Assembly: GCF_017874715.1 (NCBI RefSeq)
Contig: NZ_JAGGLR010000010.1
Coordinates: 306,448-370,447 of the forward strand
DNA: 64,000 nucleotides
Source of the DNA: Streptomyces iranensis
GTDB taxonomy: Bacteria; Actinomycetota; Actinomycetes; Streptomycetales; Streptomycetaceae
Reading direction: 5' to 3'
Positions 35,997-44,501 of the stretch are shown one piece after another (within the stretch, counting starts at the first letter, position 1; every line of letters begins with the position of its first letter). The position numbers were made by a program, and so were the translations under genes. Below the pieces are notes generated by a model. It had not been told where the DNA came from. It did no database searches and saw nothing but the letters and a program-made list of their open reading frames with translations.

Positions 35997-37448
35997 ATGA
36001 ATCAGGCCACGGACGAGTACGACGTCATCGTGCTGGGCGCGGGCCCGGTCGGTGAGAATCTGGCCGACCGGACCCGCGCCGCCGGGCTCTCCACGGTGAT
36101 CGTGGAGCGGGAGCTGGTCGGTGGTGAGTGTTCGTACTGGGCCTGCGTCCCCAGTAAGGCGCTGCTGCGCCCGGTGCTCGCGCGGGCCGAGGCACGCCAG
36201 GTGCCGGGGCTGCGGGAAGCGGTCGGGGGGTCGCTGGCGGCGGCCGACGTCTTCGCCCACCGCGACAAGGAGGTCGGCAACTGGAAGGACGACGGCGCGC
36301 TCACCTGGCTGGACTCGGCCGGGATCGACCTGGTGCGCGGCCATGGGCGGCTGATCGGGCCACGGCGGGTCGCGGTGACGCCGCCGGACGGATCCGACGG
36401 TGGGGAGCGGACCCTCACCGCCCGCCACGCGGTGGCCGTCTGCACCGGCACCCGGGCCGCGCTGCCCGACATGCCCGGGATCGCCGAGGCCCGGCCCTGG
36501 ACCAGCCGGGAGGCCACCAGCTCCGGCACGGTGCCGGACCGGCTGATCATCGTGGGTGGTGGTGTGGTGGCCGCCGAGATGGCCACGGCCTGGTGCGGCC
36601 TCGGCTCGCGCGTCACCGTGCTGGTGCGCGGCTCCGGGCTGCTGAACCGGATCGAGCCGTTCGCGGGCGAGCTGGTCGCCGAGACGCTGAGGGAGGCCGG
36701 GGCCGAGATCCGCACCGGTACGTCGGTGAAGGGGCTCGCCCGGCCTGGCGGGGCGGCGGGGCCGGTCACGGTGACCCTGGAGAGCGGGGAACAGCTCGAG
36801 GCGGACGAGGCGCTCTTCGCCACCGGGCGCGCCCCGCACACCGCGGACGTGGGCCTGGAGACGGTGGGGCTCGAACCGGGCGGCTGGCTGACGGTCGACG
36901 AGACCTGCCGCGTGACGGACGTCCCCGACGGCTGGCTGTACGCGGCGGGCGACGTCAACCACCGGGCGCTCCTCACCCACCAGGGCAAGTACCAGGCGCG
37001 CATCGCGGGCGCGGCGATCGGGGCACGCGCGCGGGGCGTCGAGCGGCTGGACACGAGCCGCTGGGGCGAGTACGCGACGACCGCGGACGAGGCGGCCGTA
37101 CCGCAGGTCGTCTTCACCGACCCGGAGGTCGCCGCGGTCGGGCTGACCGCGGAACAGGCCGAGTCCGAGGGCCGCAGCATCCGCGTCGTCGACTACGACA
37201 TGGGCCAGGTCGAGGGCTCGGCCCTCTACGCGGACGGCTACCGCGGCCGCGCCCGCATGGTCGTCGACCTGGACCGGGGCCACCTGATCGGCGTCACCTT
37301 CGTGGGCCCCGGGGTCAGCGAACTGCTCCACTCGGCGACGGTGGCGGTAGCGGGCGAGGTCCCCATCGACCGCCTCTGGCACGCGGTGCCGTCGTTCCCC
37401 ACGATCAGCGAGATCTGGCTGCGGCTGCTGGAGACGTACAGGGGGTGA
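35997..37448 (+). CDS. pyridine nucleotide-disulfide oxidoreductase (mercuric reductase/lipoamide dehydrogenase-like)
   Basis: 483 residues. FAD-binding GAGPVGE (14-20), redox-active disulfide C45-SYWA-C50 followed by VPSK, a second Rossmann motif GGGVVAAEMA for NAD(P)H, and the FAD-contacting AAGDV. The C-terminal dimerisation domain ends HAVPSFPTISEIW, corresponding to the His-Glu pair of disulfide reductases. The cysteine loop differs from the usual CLNVGC, so assignment to lipoamide, mycothione or metal-reducing activity is not possible. Genes with this YWACVPSK motif are common in actinobacteria. The ATG at 35997 gives the natural start; the 9-codon extension has no ribosome-binding site. 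Confidence 0.9.
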   Translation: MNQATDEYDVIVLGAGPVGENLADRTRAAGLSTVIVERELVGGECSYWACVPSKALLRPVLARAEARQVPGLREAVGGSLAAADVFAHRDKEVGNWKDDGALTWLDSAGIDLVRGHGRLIGPRRVAVTPPDGSDGGERTLTARHAVAVCTGTRAALPDMPGIAEARPWTSREATSSGTVPDRLIIVGGGVVAAEMATAWCGLGSRVTVLVRGSGLLNRIEPFAGELVAETLREAGAEIRTGTSVKGLARPGGAAGPVTVTLESGEQLEADEALFATGRAPHTADVGLETVGLEPGGWLTVDETCRVTDVPDGWLYAAGDVNHRALLTHQGKYQARIAGAAIGARARGVERLDTSRWGEYATTADEAAVPQVVFTDPEVAAVGLTAEQAESEGRSIRVVDYDMGQVEGSALYADGYRGRARMVVDLDRGHLIGVTFVGPGVSELLHSATVAVAGEVPIDRLWHAVPSFPTISEIWLRLLETYRG

Positions 37449-37823
37449 GGGCGCGGGGCTGCTTGGGCGCTGCTTGGGCGGGGTCCGCCCGGTCGCCCCG
37501 GCCCCAGTCCTGGCCCTGGCCCCGGCTCCGGTCGTCCGACCTCGGCTCGCGGCCCCGGGCCAGTCGTCCGCCCTCGGCTCGCGGGGTGTCACTCCCCGCT
37601 CCTCGGGTTTGCCCTCCGGCCGCGGTCACGCCTTACGTCGTCGGGGCGAGCAGCGGTTCGCCCCGACACCCCGCCCCGGGCTCAGGGGCGGGCCACTTGC
37701 CGGGCCGGGCTCCTGGGGCCAAACGGCTGAGCGTGCTCCGGTTTGCTTGAGGGGATCTTGGGCGGGCCTCGGGCCGGTCATCGCGTGGTGTTCCCGTGGA
37801 GCCTCCCTGTGGACAATGTGGGG
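37449..37823 (+). other. 375-bp intergenic region between oxidoreductase and PP2C-like gene
   Basis: No convincing ORF. It holds two near-copies of a TCGTCCGNCCTCGGCTCGCG unit around 37527-37582, the hairpin at 37640-37667, and a DnaA-box-like TGTGGACAA at 37808-37816 just before the next start. Confidence 0.6.
37640..37667 (+). terminator. hairpin terminator after the oxidoreductase gene
   Basis: Perfect 10-bp arms GTCGGGGCGA / TCGCCCCGAC around an 8-base loop, about 190 bp downstream of the stop codon and upstream of the next promoter. No T-tract, as usual in this genus. Confidence 0.55.
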
Positions 37824-40217
37824 ATGAGCCAGCAGGGCGACCGACGCCGTCATGAGGACGACTGGTGGGGCGAGTTGTACGACCCGCGTCGTGCGGACGC
37901 GGGGCCCGCGGCGGCCTCCGACTCCGTGGACGACCGGTTCGATTCGGCCTCCCGCACGCTCGCCGGCGACGAGGACGCCAGTAATCAGAGACCGGCTGCG
38001 GGCGCCCCCTGGGGCCCGCGGACGGGGGAGCCGGGCGGTGCCGCCCCGGGCTCCGACGCCGACGCCGGAGGTGGCCCGCAGGGGTGGCGATCTCCCGCCG
38101 ACGAGGAGCCCGGTGCCACACTGCCCAACCAGGACCGCGCGGGGTCCGGTGCCGAACCGGGACGCACGGGGTCGGGCGCCGCGTGGGATGGCGCGGGCTC
38201 GGGGACCGAGCAGGACGACGACTGGCCTGGCGCTCCATCGCCCTCGCAGGGCGGCGGTACGGGGTCTGGGGCAACCCCGCCCTCCGACGGCCGCGGGGGT
38301 TCCGGCGCGGGGCCGGGACGTACGGAACCGGGTGCTCCATGGGACGGCGCGGGTTCCGGTGCCGCACAGGGCGGCGCGGGTTCCGGGGACGCACCCGGCC
38401 GCGCGGACCCCGGGAACGCACCGGGACGTACCGGCCCGACGGGTGCACCGGGACGTACCGGCCCGGCGGGTGCACCCGGACGTACCGACTCGGGAAGCGC
38501 GCCGGGACCCACGAGCCGGGGGAGCGCGCCGGGACCCACGAGGCCGGGAAGCCCGCCCGGACCCGCGAGCCGGTCGGGTGTGCCTGGACCCGTAAACCCG
38601 GCGGACGCGCCGGGATCCACGAGCCGGGGGAGTTCGCCCGGACCCGCGAGCCGGTCGGACGCACCCGGATCCACCAGCCGGGAGAGTTCACCCGGACCCG
38701 CGAGCCGGTCGGGTGCGCCTGGACCCGCAAACCCGGCGGACGCGCCTGGACCCACGAGCCGGGGGAGTTCACCCGCTAACCCGGCGGACGCGCCCGGACC
38801 CACCGGCCGGGGAAGCTCGCCCGGACCTCCGAGCCGATCGGGTGCGCCTGGACCCGTAAACCCGGCGGACGCGCCTGGACCCACGAGCCGGGGGAGTTCG
38901 CCCGGACCCGCTAACCCGGCGGACGCACCCGGGCCCACCAGCCGGGGAAGCTCGCCCGGATCCACGAGCCGGTCGGGCGCGCCTGGACCCAGAAGCCCGG
39001 GAAGCGCGTCCGGACGGACCGGCTCGACGGGGGTGCCCGGGGCCGCCGCCCCGGTCAGTCCTCCCAGGCGTGCCGGGGTGTCCGGGCCGCCCTCGCCGTC
39101 CTCGGGTCCGCGTGGTGCCGGGGTGCCGCCTCCGCCGGAGGCCGCGTTGCGGGCCGATCCGGCGCGGCCCTGGCGGGCCGCGGCCGCCTCGTATGTCGGG
39201 GACGAGCCGCCCACGTACGAGACCGAGCCGACCACGCTTCCCGTCACGGATCCGGAGGATCTCCGGGACGTGGTGCCCGACACCGTGTTGGAGGGCGCCC
39301 GGTACGGCACGCTGACGCTGCGGGCCGCGTCGTTGCGCGGGGACGCGGCCCGTTACCGGGGCGAGTTGCGGCGGGACGCGCTGCTCGCGGTGCGGTTCGG
39401 GACCGGGGACAGCGCCCTTCTCCTGGTGGCCGTGGCGAGTGGGCAGCGGGCGGACCCGGGGGCGCATCGGGTGGCGCGTGAGTTGTGCGAGTGGATCGCC
39501 GGGGCGGTCGGCAGCAATCAGGCCCGGCTGACGGAGGACATCCACACCGCCAACCGCGGCGCCCTCAGCTCCGGGCTGCACCGGCTCACCGACCGTGCCT
39601 ACGGGCGGCTGCGCGCCGGAGCGACCGTACGCGGCCTCGCCCCCGCCGACCACACCGCGTCGGTGCGCTGCCTCCTGCTCCCGGCGCATCCGGCCTGCCG
39701 TACCCGGGTGTTCTTCGGCGTCGGCGACGGCGGGCTCTTCCGGCTGCGGGACGGCGTCTGGCAGGACCTGGAACCCGACGGGGGCGAGCGGGACACCGTC
39801 GGCGGGCCCGTCATCGGCTATGGGAGTGGTCGCCCGCCCGGCCGGCGACCGAGCCATGGCCCCGGCCCCGGCCCCGACCCCGGCCCCGACTCCGACCCCG
39901 ACCCCGACTCCGGCCCCGACTCCGGCCCCGGCCCCGACTCCGATTGCGCCTCCGACCGCACGGCGCCACCCGAGTCCGAGCCCGTCCACGGGCCCTTCCG
40001 GTTCCGCGCCTCCGTCGCCCGGCCGGGCGACACCCTGCTGCTGTGCAGCGCGGGCCTCGCCGAGCCCCTGCGCGGCGAGGCGGCCCTCGCCGATCGCCTG
40101 GCCGAGCGCTGGGACACCGCGGAGGCGCCGGGGCTCGCCGCGTTCCTCGCCGACGCCCAGACGGGGGTGAAGGGCTACGCCGACGACCGTACGGCGGCCG
40201 CCGTCTGGGAGGCGTAA
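37824..40217 (+). CDS. PP2C-like protein, probably catalytically inactive, with long repetitive N-terminal region
   Basis: 797 residues. Residues ~1-30 are conserved-looking (HEDDWWGELYDPR). Residues ~45-430 are a low-complexity Gly/Pro/Ser/Ala-rich tract with an irregular ~27-residue repeat (SRGSSPGPASRSGAPGP, NPADAPG). The C-terminal part (~from 470) has the layout of a PP2C phosphatase, but the metal-binding aspartates are gone: VASG instead of VADG near residue 538 and LLLCSAGL instead of LLLCSDGL near 742; GDGGLFRLRDG stands for GDSR. A second insert (GPDPGPDSDPDPDSGPDSGP, ~675-710) interrupts the domain. Likely a pseudophosphatase or binding module. Start ATG at 37824. Confidence 0.82.
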   Translation: MSQQGDRRRHEDDWWGELYDPRRADAGPAAASDSVDDRFDSASRTLAGDEDASNQRPAAGAPWGPRTGEPGGAAPGSDADAGGGPQGWRSPADEEPGATLPNQDRAGSGAEPGRTGSGAAWDGAGSGTEQDDDWPGAPSPSQGGGTGSGATPPSDGRGGSGAGPGRTEPGAPWDGAGSGAAQGGAGSGDAPGRADPGNAPGRTGPTGAPGRTGPAGAPGRTDSGSAPGPTSRGSAPGPTRPGSPPGPASRSGVPGPVNPADAPGSTSRGSSPGPASRSDAPGSTSRESSPGPASRSGAPGPANPADAPGPTSRGSSPANPADAPGPTGRGSSPGPPSRSGAPGPVNPADAPGPTSRGSSPGPANPADAPGPTSRGSSPGSTSRSGAPGPRSPGSASGRTGSTGVPGAAAPVSPPRRAGVSGPPSPSSGPRGAGVPPPPEAALRADPARPWRAAAASYVGDEPPTYETEPTTLPVTDPEDLRDVVPDTVLEGARYGTLTLRAASLRGDAARYRGELRRDALLAVRFGTGDSALLLVAVASGQRADPGAHRVARELCEWIAGAVGSNQARLTEDIHTANRGALSSGLHRLTDRAYGRLRAGATVRGLAPADHTASVRCLLLPAHPACRTRVFFGVGDGGLFRLRDGVWQDLEPDGGERDTVGGPVIGYGSGRPPGRRPSHGPGPGPDPGPDSDPDPDSGPDSGPGPDSDCASDRTAPPESEPVHGPFRFRASVARPGDTLLLCSAGLAEPLRGEAALADRLAERWDTAEAPGLAAFLADAQTGVKGYADDRTAAAVWEA

Positions 40218-40312
40218 GCGCGCCGTCCATGGGTTGATGGACGAAAGGTGCGAGGTGGCGGTCAACCGTCACCCACCCCATCGACCCGGGACGAAAGGGA
40301 TGAGGGCGCGCG

Positions 40313-42055
40313 ATGGCCAAGCAGACCGTGGCGGAGCAATACGTGGACATCCTGGTGCGCGCCGGTGTGCGGCGGCTGTACGGCGTGGTCGGCGACAGCC
40401 TCAACCCCGTGGTGGACGCGGTCCGCCGCAACGCCGCGATCGACTGGATCCAGGTGCGGCACGAGGAGACCGCCGCCTTCGCCGCCGGTGCCGAGGCGCA
40501 GCTCACCGGATCCCTCGCCGCCTGCGCGGGCTCCTGCGGCCCCGGGCACGTCCATCTGATCAACGGGCTCTACGACGCCCACCGCTCCATGGCCCCGGTC
40601 ATCGCGCTCGCCTCGCACATCCCCAGCAGCGAGATCGGCACCAGCTACTTCCAGGAGACCCACCCCGAGCGGCTGTTCCAGGAGTGCAGCCACTACTGCG
40701 AGCTGATCTCCCACCCCCAGCAGATGCCCCGCGTGCTGCAGACCGCCGTGCAGCACGCGATCGGCCGCAGCGGGGTCAGCGTGGTGGCACTCCCCGGCGA
40801 CATCGCCGCCCGCCCGGCGCCCGAGCGCGCCGAGGAGCACGCCCTGGTGACGTCCCGGCCCACGGTGCGCCCGGGTGACGCGGAGATCGACCGGTTCGCC
40901 CGCATGGTCAACGAGGCGGAGCGGGTGACGCTCTTCTGCGGCCGGGGCTGTGCCGGGGCGCACGACGAGGTGATGGCCTTCGCCGAGCTCCTGAAGGCGC
41001 CGGTGGGGCACGCCCTGCGCGGCAAGGAGTGGATTCAGTACGACAGCCCGTACGACGTCGGCATGAGCGGTCTGCTCGGTTACGGTGCGGCGTACGAGGC
41101 CACTCACGAATGCGATCTGCTGATCCTGCTGGGCACCGACTTCCCGTACGGCGCCTTCCTGCCCTCCGATGTGCGGACCGTTCAGGTGGACGTCCGCGCG
41201 GAACACCTGGGCCGCCGCTCCAAGCTGGACCTCGCCGTCTGGGGCGATGTGCGGGAGACGCTGAGCTGTCTGACGCCGAAGGTGCGTCCCAAGACGGACC
41301 GCCGCTTCCTCGACCGCATGCTGAAGAAGCACGCCGACGCGCTGGAGGGCGTGGTCAAGGCGTACACCCGCCGGGTCGACAAGCACATCCCGATCCACCC
41401 GGAGTTCGTGGCGTCGGTGCTGGACGAGGAGGCCGCCGACGACGCGATCTTCACCGTGGACACCGGGATGTGCAATGTGTGGGCCGCCCGCTATCTGTCC
41501 CCCAACGGCCGCCGCCGGATGATCGGCTCCTTCACCCACGGCTCGATGGCGAACGCGCTGCCGCAGGCGATCGGCGCCCAGTTCATGGACCGCCGCCGTC
41601 AGGTGATCTCGATGTCCGGCGACGGCGGATTCACCATGCTGATGGGTGACTTCCTCACCCTCGTCCAGTACGACCTGCCGGTGAAGGTGATCCTGTTCAA
41701 CAACTCCGCGCTGGGCATGGTCGAGCTGGAGATGCTGGTCTCGGGCCTGCCCGCGCACGGCACCGGCTACCACAACCCGGACTTCGCCCAGATCGCCCGT
41801 GCCGCGGGGGTGTACGGCGAGCGGGTGGAGAAGCCCAAGCGCCTGCGGTCCGCGCTGCGCGCCGCACTGCAGCACAAGGGGCCCGCGCTCCTGGACATCG
41901 TCACGGACCCCAACGCGCTGTCCATCCCGCCCAAGATCAAGGCCGAGATGGTGACCGGCTTCGCGCTCTCGGCCGGCAGGATGGTGCTGGACGGGGGCGT
42001 CGGCAAGATGCTCCAGATGGCCCGCTCGAACCTCCGGAACGTACCGCGCCCCTGA
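40313..42055 (+). CDS. poxB: pyruvate dehydrogenase (quinone), thiamine-diphosphate flavoenzyme
   Basis: Oxidative decarboxylation of pyruvate, probably to acetate and CO2 with electrons passed to quinone. 580 residues with the three-domain ThDP fold: E51 in RHEET activates thiamine, a central FAD/Rossmann-like domain follows, and the ThDP motif starts GDGGFTML near residue 435 and ends about 30 residues on with LFNN. The family includes acetolactate synthase and pyruvate oxidase; QYVDILVRAGVRRLYGVVGD and the C-terminal segment favour the PoxB group. A GAGGGC site precedes the ATG. Parts of its 3' half recur at 44502-44702 as a broken copy. Confidence 0.92.
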   Translation: MAKQTVAEQYVDILVRAGVRRLYGVVGDSLNPVVDAVRRNAAIDWIQVRHEETAAFAAGAEAQLTGSLAACAGSCGPGHVHLINGLYDAHRSMAPVIALASHIPSSEIGTSYFQETHPERLFQECSHYCELISHPQQMPRVLQTAVQHAIGRSGVSVVALPGDIAARPAPERAEEHALVTSRPTVRPGDAEIDRFARMVNEAERVTLFCGRGCAGAHDEVMAFAELLKAPVGHALRGKEWIQYDSPYDVGMSGLLGYGAAYEATHECDLLILLGTDFPYGAFLPSDVRTVQVDVRAEHLGRRSKLDLAVWGDVRETLSCLTPKVRPKTDRRFLDRMLKKHADALEGVVKAYTRRVDKHIPIHPEFVASVLDEEAADDAIFTVDTGMCNVWAARYLSPNGRRRMIGSFTHGSMANALPQAIGAQFMDRRRQVISMSGDGGFTMLMGDFLTLVQYDLPVKVILFNNSALGMVELEMLVSGLPAHGTGYHNPDFAQIARAAGVYGERVEKPKRLRSALRAALQHKGPALLDIVTDPNALSIPPKIKAEMVTGFALSAGRMVLDGGVGKMLQMARSNLRNVPRP

Positions 42056-42063
42056 TCAGACCG
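42032..42063 (+). repeat. 32-bp direct repeat, left end of the island
   Basis: Covers the last 8 codons of poxB and 8 bases beyond. Repeated at 44671-44702 with a single mismatch. The two copies bracket ~2.6 kb of DNA absent from the original poxB-alpha-mannosidase arrangement, like a duplicated insertion target or attL/attR pair. Confidence 0.85.
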
Positions 42064-42093
42064 CCCGCCAGACGAAGTGACCAAGTAACACAG

Positions 42094-42124
42094 CAGCCCC
42101 GTCGGCATCATCCGGCGGGGGCTG
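42094..42124 (+). terminator. hairpin between poxB and the XRE regulator
   Basis: CAGCCCCGTCGG pairs with CCGGCGGGGGCTG around a short loop, followed by TT. It lies between convergent genes and can serve both. Confidence 0.65.
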
Positions 42125-42134
42125 TTCGCGTTGG

Positions 42135-43316
42135 TCAGGACGCCAGTCCGGACTGCTTTGCCATGGCCAACAACTCCGGTCGGCTGCACTGGTGGAGCGT
42201 CCACAGCACGCGCAGTACTTCCCGCGCCATCGGATGGATCTCCGCCATCTGCGGGGCGACGTGGAAGGCGTACTTCAGTGCGTCCTCCGCACCCGTCAGA
42301 TCCTTCGTCGCGAGGCGAGCACGGGCAGCGTCGATTGCCAACCGGCCCACACGCGACGGCTTGAGGCCCGGGGGAGGAGTCTTCAGTAGCGGGGCCGCCA
42401 CTTCCGCGGCCTTGTCAGGGTGGTTCAGCTCGATCTGTGCGGCCAGCTCGTACAGCGCGGTGTTGCCCTGTCCAAACGTCAGGTTGTGCTGAAGGACATC
42501 GGGCCCAGTGACCCGCTCCGCTAGCGCCTTCGCCCGGCGCACGTGGTCCGCGGTGGCGTTCGCGTCCTCGTGGCGGGAGGCCAGAACGATGCCGCGGAGG
42601 TGAAGCGAGCCAAGGTGAACGACTCGTTCCAGATCATCACCCGGAGTCTTCTCGTACCTGACGATGGCCCGCTCGATGATCGCCAATCCATCGGAATACT
42701 CGCCGGCCGACTGGTACGTCCCCGCTTCGTTCCACGCCGCAGCAGCCGCCGCTTCGGGGTTCCAGGTCTGCTGAGCCGCCCACTGCTGGCGGCTCACGAT
42801 CATGTCTGCCAGGTCCGGCTGTCGGAATCGGTGAGCGCAGGCGTAGGCACAGCTATACACGTCAGCCACGTTCCCCCACGCAACAGCGTCCCCGTCGCTC
42901 TCCATGGCCGTCGCGGTGACCTGGCCGAGCAGCTTGGGGAGGAGCTGGAGCAGCTTCAGGTAGTCGGTGTCGGCACGGAACTCAGCGGCCCGCTTGAGAG
43001 ACGCTGCCAGTTCGTCGGGGGGCGGAACGTCTTCGCGTGGCAGTGTGTGCCGGCGGACGACTGTTCGGAGATCGCCCATCAGCTCATGCTGCTTCGACGG
43101 ATCGGCGAAAGGATCGCCGTAGACGCGGGCCGTCGTCACCTTCAAGGCGCCTGCCGCTGCTGCCACGATTGGCGGAGTCGCCGGACGTAGTCCTGTCTCG
43201 ATTTTGCTCAGGTACGAGAGCGTGATCCCCATTTGGCGGGCGAGAGCCGTTTGACTCAGCCTGCGGACCTTGCGCAATACCGCGATGTTCTCGCCCGCTG
43301 ACGGTGCGCTGTGCAT
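42135..43316 (-). CDS. XRE-family HTH regulator with TPR-like C-terminal domain
   Basis: 393 residues. Residues ~9-60 form an XRE helix-turn-helix (LRKVRRLSQTALARQMGITLSYLSKIETG). The remaining ~320 residues are all-helical and TPR-like: AWNEAGTYQSAGEYSDGLAIIERAI, HLRGIVLASRHEDANATADHVRRA, KDLTGAEDALKYAF. Such proteins usually act as DNA-binding regulators responding to a peptide, ligand or partner. The start is the ATG at 43316; the longer frame crosses the divergent promoter region. Base composition is visibly less GC-rich than neighbouring genes, consistent with acquisition. It is divergent from the resolvase-fold gene at 43459. Confidence 0.88.
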   Translation of the reverse strand: MHSAPSAGENIAVLRKVRRLSQTALARQMGITLSYLSKIETGLRPATPPIVAAAAGALKVTTARVYGDPFADPSKQHELMGDLRTVVRRHTLPREDVPPPDELAASLKRAAEFRADTDYLKLLQLLPKLLGQVTATAMESDGDAVAWGNVADVYSCAYACAHRFRQPDLADMIVSRQQWAAQQTWNPEAAAAAAWNEAGTYQSAGEYSDGLAIIERAIVRYEKTPGDDLERVVHLGSLHLRGIVLASRHEDANATADHVRRAKALAERVTGPDVLQHNLTFGQGNTALYELAAQIELNHPDKAAEVAAPLLKTPPPGLKPSRVGRLAIDAARARLATKDLTGAEDALKYAFHVAPQMAEIHPMAREVLRVLWTLHQCSRPELLAMAKQSGLAS

Positions 43317-43458
43317 GGCCCAACTGTCGCACGCCAATTCGCCCGCGTCCCTATCTCCGGAGGGCCTGACGCCTCGTTGTGCAAGTTTTGTGTCAACTGA
43401 CCATGATTCACCCGTCGTTACCTGGCCACACAGGGGAAACCAGTGACCGGGAGCCGCA
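43317..43458. promoter_or_regulatory. divergent promoter region of the island genes
   Basis: 142 bp separating the XRE regulator from the resolvase-fold gene. It includes the AT-richer TTGTGCAAGTTTTGTGTCAA around 43377-43396, which holds TTGTG/TTTTGTGT half-repeats. Likely carries both promoters and the regulator's own site; exact boxes are not defined. Confidence 0.45.
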
Positions 43459-43914
43459 ATGACCGCCGACGAGTCGAACACCCTCGTATTCATCTATGAC
43501 CGCGAGGGGACCAGCCAGACAGATCGACTGCTCGCCCGCATCGCCATCTGCCGTGCCTACTCTGCCGAGATTGGCTGGGACGTCGCGGGTCAATGGGTCG
43601 ATCGCGGGGACGCCGCTGTGGGCGAACGTCGGCCGTTCTGGCAAGGCATGATCGCGGCAATGAAGCAGGAAGGCCAGGGACGCCGCACCGTGTGCCTGGT
43701 GGCGACCTGGAACCGCGTCGCGTATGAGCTGGACACCCGAGCTCATCTGCGGCAGCTCGTCACCGAAGCCGGTGGGACATGCGTGGCCGTGGAAGACGCC
43801 GCAGCACCGCCACCGCCCAACTCCCGAGACGCGGCCCTGCGCCGGATCCGCGCCAGCGGGACGCAGATCGGGCCGGGGGCGACGCTGGTCCGCCACGACG
43901 GGGCGACGTCGTGA
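43459..43914 (+). CDS. resolvase-fold protein with degenerate catalytic residues
   Basis: 151 residues matching the serine recombinase N-terminal domain in outline: IYDREGTS in place of the Y-x-R-x-S-T motif, AICRAYSAEIGWDVAGQWVDRG, then RPFWQGMIAAM, VCLVATWNRVAYE and a final GGTCVAVED strand. Tyr13 and Arg15 are kept, but the nucleophile position holds Gly17, and the usual DRLAR arginine motif reads NRVAYE. There is no DNA-binding or recombinase zinc-ribbon domain. It is therefore unlikely to be an active recombinase. GGGAG precedes the ATG at 43459. It is coupled to the next small ORF by a GTGA overlap. Confidence 0.7.
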   Translation: MTADESNTLVFIYDREGTSQTDRLLARIAICRAYSAEIGWDVAGQWVDRGDAAVGERRPFWQGMIAAMKQEGQGRRTVCLVATWNRVAYELDTRAHLRQLVTEAGGTCVAVEDAAAPPPPNSRDAALRRIRASGTQIGPGATLVRHDGATS

Positions 43915-44117
43915 CGTGGTTCCCCAGCAGGGACGACCACCTGCCGCGACGAGAGGCGATCTCGCGTGTCGCGGCCGTGACGCCTCGCGAAAGGGCCGCC
44001 GCGCTGTGGCCGGCGCCGACCGACCGGAGTATCCCGGTTGCGGCCGGATGTGAGCACAGTGAGCCCGGTGGCGAGGGCACATGCGCCGGCGACTGCAGTA
44101 ACACGGGCCCGAACTGA
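43911..44117 (+). CDS. small hypothetical protein coupled to the resolvase-fold gene
   Basis: 68 residues starting MTWFPSRDDHLPRREAISRV, with a basic middle (TPRERAAALWPAPTDR) and a cysteine-containing tail (GCEHSEPGGEGTCAGDC). The GTG start overlaps the upstream TGA (GTGA at 43911-43914), the usual sign of a real coupled gene in this genus. No family recognised. The C-terminal Cys/His set could bind a metal. Confidence 0.6.
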   Translation: MTWFPSRDDHLPRREAISRVAAVTPRERAAALWPAPTDRSIPVAAGCEHSEPGGEGTCAGDCSNTGPN

Positions 44118-44176
44118 GTTGACGCGCTGACAGCCCGACGCGCGGCACGTATTCTCGGCTACAGGAGGTGGTCGCC

Positions 44177-44410
44177 ATGTCGCAATGGGTAAACCCTCGT
44201 GCGGTCGACGTAGTCCGGTTCGCGAGTCGGTTCCAGGCGCCGTCAGCACTCCCGGACGATGCCTGTGGCTGCTGGGCCGGACGCAGACGCCGGTGGGGAT
44301 CGCCTCACCGATCTCGGCCCCGATCCTCGGCGACTGTGCTTGTCGGTGAGGACGGCGCGATGTATGCCGTCCCGTGTAGCAGGTGCGGTGGAACGGGCGT
44401 CGTCCCGTAG
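44177..44410 (+). CDS. small hypothetical protein, Cys-rich C-terminus
   Basis: 77 residues from an ATG with a strong AGGAGGTG site 6 bases upstream (44163-44170). The N-terminal third (MSQWVNPRAVDVVRFASRFQ) looks coding; the middle is arginine-rich and might reflect a frameshift. The end GAMYAVPCSRCGGTGVV contains a CxxCxGxG half-motif as in DnaJ-type zinc fingers. No function assigned. Last gene before the island's right end. Confidence 0.45.
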   Translation: MSQWVNPRAVDVVRFASRFQAPSALPDDACGCWAGRRRRWGSPHRSRPRSSATVLVGEDGAMYAVPCSRCGGTGVVP

Positions 44411-44501
44411 GTCAGCCAGCACCCGTCAACGGCCCCGTCCGTGCGCTTCCCCGCGGCGCCGGGCGGGGCTTCCTCGTGCTATCGGGATACGCACCTTCGT
44501 C

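Noticed and set aside
37808..37816. Replication-origin-like DnaA box cluster
   Set aside because: Only isolated single boxes at 33828 and 37808; no cluster or dnaA/dnaN neighbours.
43459..43914. Active site-specific recombinase that mobilised the island
   Set aside because: Nucleophile Ser and arginine motif are missing and there is no DNA-binding domain.
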